Positions 42,139 to 47,323 of a stretch of 47,323 bases of DNA are shown here, piece after piece. Positions within the stretch are counted from its first letter, which is position 1. The number at the start of each line of letters is the position of its first letter. Both the position numbers and the translations under genes were made by a program. The notes below the pieces were generated by a model, which ran no database searches, was not told where the DNA came from, and was given only the letters and a program-made list of their open reading frames with translations. The stretch is from JAICIG01 sp035532215 (GTDB lineage Bacteria > Planctomycetota > Planctomycetia > Pirellulales > JAICIG01), in contig DATKRK010000285.1 in assembly GCA_035532215.1 (NCBI GenBank), forward strand, positions 1 through 47,323, written 5' to 3'.

Positions 42139-42378
42139 ATGCAAAGATTTTTTTCGCTCGCGGCGCTCGGCGCGTTGGCGTTTGCCTTGACGACGCGCTG
42201 GAAGTCGCATGCTGCGAGCAAGCTCTCGCCTTCCAGCAATACGGCCGTCGAGACATCGAGCGAAACGACGAACGAAATCTCGGACGACGCGCCGCCTGGC
42301 ATGGTCTGGATTCCGGGCGATGGAGAAGATGAAGCAGAATCTCGGTTCGCACTGAGGCGGCAGGCCGCTACTTGCTAG
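42139..42378 (+). pseudogene. Truncated FGE/sulfatase-modifying-factor-like gene (5' remnant)
   Basis: AAGGAG precedes ATG 42139. The frame encodes a signal peptide (MQRFFSLAALGALAFALTTR), a short linker (NTAVETSSETTNEISDD), then APPGMVWIPGDG. That last string is the usual opening of FGE-sulfatase domains (PPGMVWIPGG-F-MGS). Immediately after, the sequence turns into EDEAESRFALRRQAATC and stops, so about 250 residues of domain are missing. The intact FGE-like domain at 28821-32474 shows what is lost. Ten bases later the next gene starts with its own ribosome site, so the deletion has put it close to this promoter. Confidence 0.65.
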
Positions 42379-42387
42379 AAAGGAAGC

Positions 42388-42771
42388 ATGTCGAAGGAAA
42401 ACAAGAAGCATGACGCCGCCTGGCGAGAGCGCCAGCGCGAGGCTCGCAAGCAAAGACGCCGCCGCCGGAAGGAATACGAGATCATCTTCATTAACGGCCG
42501 GCAAAAGCGCGTCCGGCGACCGCCCACGATCGAAGGACTTCCGGTCGAAGAATTCATCGCCCGCAACGCCGATCCCATCTGGCTGCACCAGAACGGCATG
42601 TGGGAGTACATAACGCCTGAAATGTACGAGCGCGCAGCTCGCTTCGACGAGTGCGACGACGCAATGGGCATTGGCAGAGACGAAGTCGACAACTGCGAAG
42701 AGATGACTGACGCCGGTGACGACGGCGCCGGGCCCTGCTCGGATGCTCGACTTGACGATTTGCCTTTTTAA
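42388..42771 (+). CDS. Small charged hypothetical protein
   Basis: ATG 42388 follows GAAAGGAAG. The 127-residue product has a strongly basic N-terminus (AWRERQREARKQRRRRRKEY). It continues with EIIFINGRQKRVRRPPTIEG, LPVEEFIARNADPIWLHQNG and MWEYITPEMY, then an acidic Asp-rich end (DECDDAMGIGRDEVDNCEEM). There is no membrane segment. The basic start and acidic end suggest a small nucleic-acid-associated or regulatory protein, but I know no family. Confidence 0.7.
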   Translation: MSKENKKHDAAWRERQREARKQRRRRRKEYEIIFINGRQKRVRRPPTIEGLPVEEFIARNADPIWLHQNGMWEYITPEMYERAARFDECDDAMGIGRDEVDNCEEMTDAGDDGAGPCSDARLDDLPF

Positions 42772-42854
42772 TCGATCTGCCGCGGCCGCCGGCCTGCGAT
42801 TCGACGGTTTGCATCGCCCTTTGCATTCCGGCTGCGTTTCGCCCGTCGTGACAC

Positions 42855-42879
42855 CGACGGCCTGGAAGGCCGCCCCACG
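42855..42879. repeat. Single copy of the GGCCTGGAAGGCC palindrome repeat
   Basis: CGACGGCCTGGAAGGCCGCCCCACG is the counterpart of the pair at 14046-14098. It lies in the spacer after the small basic protein gene. Confidence 0.65.
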
Positions 42880-43005
42880 CAGAACGCCCTTCGGCAAATG
42901 AAACGCCCGGCGCTTCGCCCGCGCGACGCCGCCGGCTACGATAAGTCAAATCCGCCGTTTACCATCCGTGCCATCCGCGAAATCCGTGGTTCATTGTCCG
43001 TGAGC

Positions 43006-43512
43006 ATGCGCGACGCCGAACACAACGCGACCCCCGAAAACGCCAAGACGTTCTCGCTCGGCTGCTTGCTGCGGGCGGTGACGCTGGTCTCGATGGCGCT
43101 CGGCTGTCTGTCGCTGATCCCGACAGCACCGCCGCAATGGTTGCTCGTCGGGCAGATCGCCCTCGGCTTTGCCCTGGCGACCGTCATTGGCGTGCGACGG
43201 CGCGGCACACGGCTGGCGAAGTTCAAGTCGGCCGCCGGTTTTTTCTGGATGGCCTGCCTGGTTGCCTGTTACTGCGGTTACGCGGCCTTCGCCGTGCAGA
43301 ACTTCATGCACGAGCATCCCGATCCCGGCGAACATCAATTCGCCGTGCTCGATCGCGCTTTCCCTGTCATGGTTGTGGTCGCCGGGGTTCCCATTGTCGC
43401 GCTGTTATTGATCCTGCTGCTCCGCTCCTGGACCTGGGCCGCCCACGATCGGGAAATCGCCGCAACTGCCCTGCGAGACGCTTCAATGCAGAGCGATGGT
43501 CCTCCCGCGTGA
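43006..43512 (+). CDS. Membrane protein, unknown function
   Basis: From ATG 43006 (GTG 43000 is also possible; the longer frame from 42898 runs through repeat-like sequence, ACCATCCGTGCCATCCGCGAAATCCG-type) the product is 168 residues. It has four hydrophobic helices: CLLRAVTLVSMALGCLSLIP, LLVGQIALGFALATVIGV, AAGFFWMACLVACYCGYAAF, and MVVVAGVPIVALLLILLL. A polar loop HEHPDPGEHQFAVLD precedes the last helix. I do not recognise the family. It converges with the DUF1501 gene, leaving 22 bases. Confidence 0.7.
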   Translation: MRDAEHNATPENAKTFSLGCLLRAVTLVSMALGCLSLIPTAPPQWLLVGQIALGFALATVIGVRRRGTRLAKFKSAAGFFWMACLVACYCGYAAFAVQNFMHEHPDPGEHQFAVLDRAFPVMVVVAGVPIVALLLILLLRSWTWAAHDREIAATALRDASMQSDGPPA

Positions 43513-43534
43513 GGCGCTGATTGCCAAGAACGGC

Positions 43535-44884
43535 CTAAAGCAGCTCGGCGATCGGCTCGCCGTCGTCGAGAAGGTATTGCGGACGACCGCGGAAATCGGG
43601 CAGGGCGACCTTCGGATCGATGCCCAGCACGTGGTACACGGTCGCCATGACGTTTTGGAAGCCGATCCTGCCGCTCTTGGCGCGTTCGGCCCGCGAATCG
43701 GTTTCGCCGATGACCTGGCCCATCCGCAGGCCGCCTCCGGCGAAGAGCATGCAGCCGGCCTCGGGCCAGTGATTGCGGCCCGGGCCCGCCTCGATCTTGG
43801 GGCTGCGGCCGAACTCGCCCAGCACCGCCACCAGCACGTCCTGGTCGAGTCCGCGGACCTTCAGATCGTTGACCAGCGCGCAGAGGCTGCGGTCGAGCAA
43901 GGCCATCTTCATCTTCAGCGCGGCGAAAATGTCGCTCCGCGGCCCGCCGTGATGGTCCCACTCGCCGTCTCGCAACGTGACCACGCGGACGCCCGCCTCG
44001 ACCAGCCGGCGAGCGAGCAGAAACGGCCGCGCGTCCCAGTCGTAGAAAATGTTCTTGACCGTCTGGTGCGGGTACTTTCCCGCCTTGTGGCCGTATTCGG
44101 ACAGCAGATGCTCCGGTTCCTGGCTCAGATCGAAGGCGTCGCGGACCTTGGGCGAAGCGATGATCTCCAGCGCTTGCGACTGGAACCGGTCCAGCCCGGC
44201 CGAGGCGCCGCCGTCGAGCTGTTTGTCCGCCTTCCGCCGCAGCGAGTCGAACGCCGCCAGCAGACGCTTGCGGTCGTGCAAGTGATCGAGATCCTTGACG
44301 GGGTTCATGTCGTCCAGCGCGTCGCCGAACGGCCGGAACGGCCCGTGCGCCGCCCCGACGTAATACGCTCGCTCGAAGTCGAACCCGCCAGCGGCCTGCT
44401 TGCCCAGGCTCACGTAGGCCGGCAGCGCCGCGCCGGTCTTTGCCAACCGGCTGGCGACGGAGCCGAACGCCGGCCGCGCACCGGCCGTTCGCGGCAGCCC
44501 GGTGTAGACCTCGCTGAGAAAATGATCGCTCTCTACCGAGCGGACGCCGCGCAGCAGGGCCAGTTGGTCGAAGATCTGCGCTTCCAACGGCAGGTGCTCG
44601 CAGATTTGCACGCCGGGCACGCGGGTGGCGATCGGCCGAAAGGGACCGCGGTAGTCGAGCGGCGCCTCGGGCTTGAGGTCGTACATGTCGATGTGGCTCG
44701 GCCCGCCGCTGAGCACGACATAAATCACAGACTTGGGCCGGCCGGCCTTTCCGCCGTGGGCTTCGTGGCGCAGCAAGTCGGCCAACGTCAGGCCGCCGAG
44801 CCCCAGGGCGCCGACCCGGAGAAAATTGCGGCGAGTGCAGCCAGCGCCGCGACCCGCGTGCTTCGCATCCCAAAGAGTCAGCAT
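43535..44884 (-). CDS. DUF1501 family protein, Tat-exported
   Basis: ATG 44884 follows GGGAGAA; the ORF could run to 45253, but that part is palindromic repeat sequence. The 449-residue product begins with a twin-arginine signal (CTRRNFLRVGALGLGGLTLA). Family motifs follow: SVIYVVLSGGPSHIDMYDLK, DYRGPFRPIATRVPGVQICE, WDHHGG, LGEFGRSPKIEAGPGRNHWP and TVYHVLGI near the end. The fold is alkaline-phosphatase-like, with S-G-G-P-S-H-I-D-M at the metal-site position. The first gene of the window is a homologue. Tat export implies folding, perhaps with a metal, before transport. The substrate is unknown. Confidence 0.92.
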   Translation of the reverse strand: MLTLWDAKHAGRGAGCTRRNFLRVGALGLGGLTLADLLRHEAHGGKAGRPKSVIYVVLSGGPSHIDMYDLKPEAPLDYRGPFRPIATRVPGVQICEHLPLEAQIFDQLALLRGVRSVESDHFLSEVYTGLPRTAGARPAFGSVASRLAKTGAALPAYVSLGKQAAGGFDFERAYYVGAAHGPFRPFGDALDDMNPVKDLDHLHDRKRLLAAFDSLRRKADKQLDGGASAGLDRFQSQALEIIASPKVRDAFDLSQEPEHLLSEYGHKAGKYPHQTVKNIFYDWDARPFLLARRLVEAGVRVVTLRDGEWDHHGGPRSDIFAALKMKMALLDRSLCALVNDLKVRGLDQDVLVAVLGEFGRSPKIEAGPGRNHWPEAGCMLFAGGGLRMGQVIGETDSRAERAKSGRIGFQNVMATVYHVLGIDPKVALPDFRGRPQYLLDDGEPIAELL

Positions 44885-45251
44885 GTCGCGATTCTCCCAG
44901 AGACCGTCGGCGGCCGAGGGCCGAAACCAAGCAGGGCCGGCGGCCGCGTCCGAAGCGCCTCTCCGCCGAGCCAAAAAACCGCACCGTAAAATACAGCAGG
45001 TGCTCGGGCTTATCAAGGCGGCGCCACGCGGGAACGCCCTCTGTGGCCGTGTCGCGGAGAAACGCTTTGCGCTGTAGGGAACGCCCTCCGTGGCGTTCCG
45101 AGATTCGTGGCGTTCCGAGAACCTTGGAAATCGCCGCAAGCTTGACCCGCTCGCGTCGGCGCCTTGCCAGAAAGATGATTGACGGATAAGACATGGCGTC
45201 TTATTCTGATGGCAATTGCCCCCTCGGTGTTCTCGTGCGAAGAGGCGTGTC
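44885..45251. repeat. Divergent spacer with GGAACGCC...GGCGTTCC palindromic repeats
   Basis: GGAACGCCCTCCGTGGCGTTCC at 45078-45099 is a hairpin with 8-bp stem. Its right half repeats as CGTGGCGTTCCGAGA at 45106-45120. A partial copy (GGAACGCCCTCTGTGG) is at 45031-45046. The region separates the DUF1501 gene from the divergent exported-protein gene, so both promoters should be here. Confidence 0.7.
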
Positions 45252-46109
45252 ATGATCGCTCGATCGTCCGCGTCGGCCGTTGTGGGAGTCGGCGCCGCCG
45301 CGTTGGCGCTCTTGGCGTATGCGGGCGCCGCGGCGGGCGAAGATCAACCAAAGCCGGACAGCCGCGAGGCTCTCGAGCTTCGCGAAACGAAGCGGTTGAT
45401 TCAGGCCGAGTTGCCCCGCTGGCGATTCGAGGTCGGCGCGGATCGAACTGCGCTCGTGCTCGAGCCGAAGCCCGTCTTGCGCTGGACGAACCCGGCGACG
45501 TGCCGCGTCAACGGAGACCTTTATGTCTGGACGCTCAACGGCCGGCCGGAAGCCGTGATGTCGCTCTATAAGGATTGGCGGCGTGCCTGGGGATTTACGG
45601 GCGAATTCCATTCGCTGTCGCTCGTGAATCTGGTCGGCCGGCGCGAAGGGGCGGCCGCGTGGAAATGCGATCAGCCGGGCGTCGAGCTTCGCGAAGTCCC
45701 CGACGGGCCCGCTCCGGCCGACACGCCGGTGCGGCGGTTGCGGCAGATGCGCGACATCGCGGCCGACTTTTCGGTGGTGTTGATCGACCACCGTAGAAAC
45801 ACGGACGGCGAGCGGCAGGCCTTGCGGTTGCTGACCAGTCCCGTCTACCGCTATCAGAACCCTGGCGGCGGCGTCGCCGACGGCGCCATCTTCGCGTACG
45901 TCGTCGGCACCGACCCCGAAGCGCTGCTCATCGTGGAAGCCCTCGGAAAAGGAAACGAAATCCGCTGGCAATACGCTTTGGCTCGGCTGAACGGCGATCA
46001 ATTGGCGGCCTACCACAAGGAGCGGGAAGTCTGGCGCACCGACCGCACCAACTACAAAGATCGCGACCAGCCCTACGTGGTGATGAGCTTGCCAGAGGCG
46101 CCAAAGTAG
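45252..46109 (+). CDS. Exported planctomycete hypothetical protein
   Basis: ATG 45252 follows AGAGG; the frame extends back to 45216 but the signal peptide fits 45252 (ARSSASAVVGVGAAALALLA, cut near AAAGED). The 285-residue product is mixed alpha/beta: TALVLEPKPVLRWTNPATCR, VNGDLYVWTLNGRPEAVMSL, EFHSLSLVNLVGRREGAAAW, LIDHRRNTDGERQALRLLTS, PVYRYQNPGGGVADGAIFAY. This string (LRWTNP, YVWTxxGRPE) is a pattern I associate with planctomycete-specific exported proteins without function. There are no catalytic motifs that I can name. Confidence 0.78.
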   Translation: MIARSSASAVVGVGAAALALLAYAGAAAGEDQPKPDSREALELRETKRLIQAELPRWRFEVGADRTALVLEPKPVLRWTNPATCRVNGDLYVWTLNGRPEAVMSLYKDWRRAWGFTGEFHSLSLVNLVGRREGAAAWKCDQPGVELREVPDGPAPADTPVRRLRQMRDIAADFSVVLIDHRRNTDGERQALRLLTSPVYRYQNPGGGVADGAIFAYVVGTDPEALLIVEALGKGNEIRWQYALARLNGDQLAAYHKEREVWRTDRTNYKDRDQPYVVMSLPEAPK

Positions 46110-46631
46110 CAGGCATGCTCCGTGTGCCGTCCGCGGTGATTTATATTTCGGCCGATTGATTTATATCGCCGCGCGTGCGCGCGCGTGAATCGGCGCCGCA
46201 TCGCGAGATGCTCCGAGAAAACAAGCATTTCGCGCCTCGCGGGGCCAGGGCGGAGACGCCAAACAGGGGCGTTTGATGCCCGATCGACGCCCGCTTGAGG
46301 CCCGTTTTGAGGCATATCGATAAATCACCGCGATCGGCGTTTTCGGCTGCGGGCCGAGGTTTTGGCCGTTTTCCTGCATCGGGGCGGTTTATCGTCTCGT
46401 GAGGCGTATAAATCATGATTTTTCGCTTTCACGCCGCGGCTCTCCGGCCGCCCAACGTGCGTTTTCGGCATGCGACGGTCGGCTCGGCTGCGCCGGCCGT
46501 CGAACGACTGCGCGCTGGCGATAGACCGGCCGGCAAACCGAACTTATCGCCCCGGCGGCTTGCTCGCAATCGTAAGCGATTCACGCGGCGGCCTCGCCTA
46601 GCGAGGCTGCCGCGGCGTCAACCGCCGAAAG
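46110..46631. other. 522-base convergent region with repeated TGATTTAT motifs
   Basis: TGATTTATAT occurs at 46137-46146 and 46157-46166 on the plus strand. The reverse complement (ATAAATCA) occurs at 46320-46327 and 46408-46415, giving a roughly symmetrical layout. An alternating purine-pyrimidine run GCGCGTGCGCGCGCGTG lies at 46171-46187. No convincing gene is present; the plus-strand frame at 46415-46762 is Arg-rich and overlaps a real minus-strand gene. Confidence 0.55.
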
Positions 46632-46913
46632 TCACAGCCAGCCGAGCCAAAACGCTCCGCCGATCCCGGCCGAGACGAGCCCGAGGAGCCACATCGGAGC
46701 GTACCAGATGTGGCCGCCGGCGTCGGGTGCAATCAGCGGGGCGTCTTCGGATTGGTTTCTGAGACGCAAGAACAGGTCGAAGGCGATCAGAATGACGATG
46801 CCGGCCAGGACGGCCGCGTTCGTGTTGCGGAAATACGAGTACACTCCGAAACCGCCGGCGACGCCGACCGCGATGTCGAAGATCGCGTTGTCGTTATAGA
46901 TGATGATATACAC
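46632..46913 (-). CDS. Small membrane protein, unknown function
   Basis: GTG 46913 is preceded by GGGGAGCAGG. The 93-residue product has three hydrophobic helices (AIFDIAVGVAGGFGVYSYF, AAVLAGIVILIAFDLFLRL and MWLLGLVSAGIGGAFWLGWL). A polar loop RNQSEDAPLIAPDAGGHIWY lies between the last two. The first residues YIIIYNDNA are unusual before a helix. I know no family. The gene is flanked on both sides by repeat-rich DNA. Confidence 0.7.
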   Translation of the reverse strand: MYIIIYNDNAIFDIAVGVAGGFGVYSYFRNTNAAVLAGIVILIAFDLFLRLRNQSEDAPLIAPDAGGHIWYAPMWLLGLVSAGIGGAFWLGWL

Positions 46914-47323
46914 TGACCTGCTCCCCGTGCGTTAGTTGCTGTTTCGATTCCTCCGAGACGCCCGCAACGCCATTGACATCAGCGCAAACTTCGTAGGGCG
47001 AGCAAAGCCCGCCAGCGCCCGCTATTTATAACGGCGGCGCAGACCGTTTGCGACGGTTGGGGCCGCGAGACTTCTGGCGGGCGGCGCCACCCTACATTAC
47101 TCGACCCCGAATGGGTCAAATTCATCAGCCCAGGGCGAAGCCCTCGTTGTTCTACACAGGTCACGCCGCTTCTGTCGCCCCCAACGGGGCTTTCGCGGTT
47201 TCGCGCCGGATTGTGTCCAGGGGCTCGCGCCCCTGGCTACATTCTTTCGCCGCTACGCGGCTGACGTTTTTGCTTTAAGTCCCGGCGCGCCGATTCGCGC
47301 TAGTCCCGTAGGGACGGCAGAGT
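46914..47323. repeat. Cluster of several palindromic repeat types at the window end
   Basis: Arms GTAGGGCGAGCAAAGCCCGCC (46993-47013) and GGCGGGCGGCGCCACCCTAC (47076-47095) form an inverted pair. Then GACCCCGAATGGGTC (47103-47117), CCAGGGGCTCGCGCCCCTGG (47217-47236), CGCCGCTACGCGGC (about 47249-47262) and GTCCCGTAGGGAC (47302-47314) follow closely. These look like the dispersed planctomycete GC-rich hairpin repeats. No gene is seen in the region, and the cluster may continue beyond the window. Confidence 0.8.

Noticed and set aside
46415..46762. 115-codon Arg/Pro-rich plus-strand frame
   Set aside because: Shadow-like composition and overlap with the small membrane protein on the other strand.

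Overview
The window reads as a piece of a high-GC planctomycete chromosome, most like the Pirellulales. The assignment rests on protein families almost confined to the Planctomycetes/Verrucomicrobia group: DUF1501, DUF1549/DUF1553, PSCyt1-type cytochromes, TIGR02603/TIGR02604 dehydrogenases, TIGR03067, SHD1-domain exported proteins, the DnaJ-like N-terminal module with a 'FDPYRKWLGIPP' start, and TPR-glycosyltransferases. It is also shown by dense families of short palindromic intergenic repeats. I found no rRNA, tRNA, CRISPR array, integrase or phage gene.

Layout. (1) 1-8039, plus strand: the end of a DUF1501 gene, a two-domain PPC secreted protein, a DUF1549/DUF1553 haem-type protein and a PSCyt1-WD40-alanine-rich protein; each spacer holds a different repeat family. 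(2) 8055-9125: a 123-bp direct repeat flanking one TIGR03067-like membrane gene. (3) 9080-13977, minus strand: a tightly overlapped cell-elongation operon mreB-mreC-mreD-PBP2. MreC carries an in-frame palindromic insert, and the last residues of PBP2 are encoded by the 123-bp repeat. (4) 14229-15315, minus strand: two overlapping genes for a small membrane protein and a membrane-anchored coiled-coil protein with an MreC-like C-terminal domain, just upstream of mreB. (5) 15568-22729, plus strand: a DUF1992 remnant, small membrane proteins, a BT1-family transporter, an exported helical protein, a BamE-like lipoprotein and a large DnaJ-like/TM/PA14 protein. (6) 23128-28658, minus strand: two paralogous TPR-glycosyltransferases, one fused to an FkbM methyltransferase and the other to DUF6165, separated by an oriented repeat array. 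(7) 28821-36870: a membrane-tethered trypsin/FGE-like fusion, a small SHD1 protein and a TIGR02604 dehydrogenase-cytochrome. (8) 37512-46913: a lower-GC patch with a possibly frame-split gene, a CE15 esterase, a TPR/SH3 exported protein, an FGE remnant, small hypotheticals, a second DUF1501 (Tat-exported) and an exported hypothetical. (9) 46914-47323: a dense cluster of palindromic repeats.

How the genes fit together. Most products are exported or membrane-tied, and many belong to the planctomycete outfit associated with envelope redox chemistry and polysaccharide breakdown. The mre operon and its upstream coiled-coil pair form the clearest functional unit, sidewall growth. The two TPR-glycosyltransferases form the second unit, cytoplasmic glycosylation/methylation of a protein or glycan. 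A recurring theme is repeats entering or abutting coding sequence. All functions are inferred from motifs read by eye; no database search was run.
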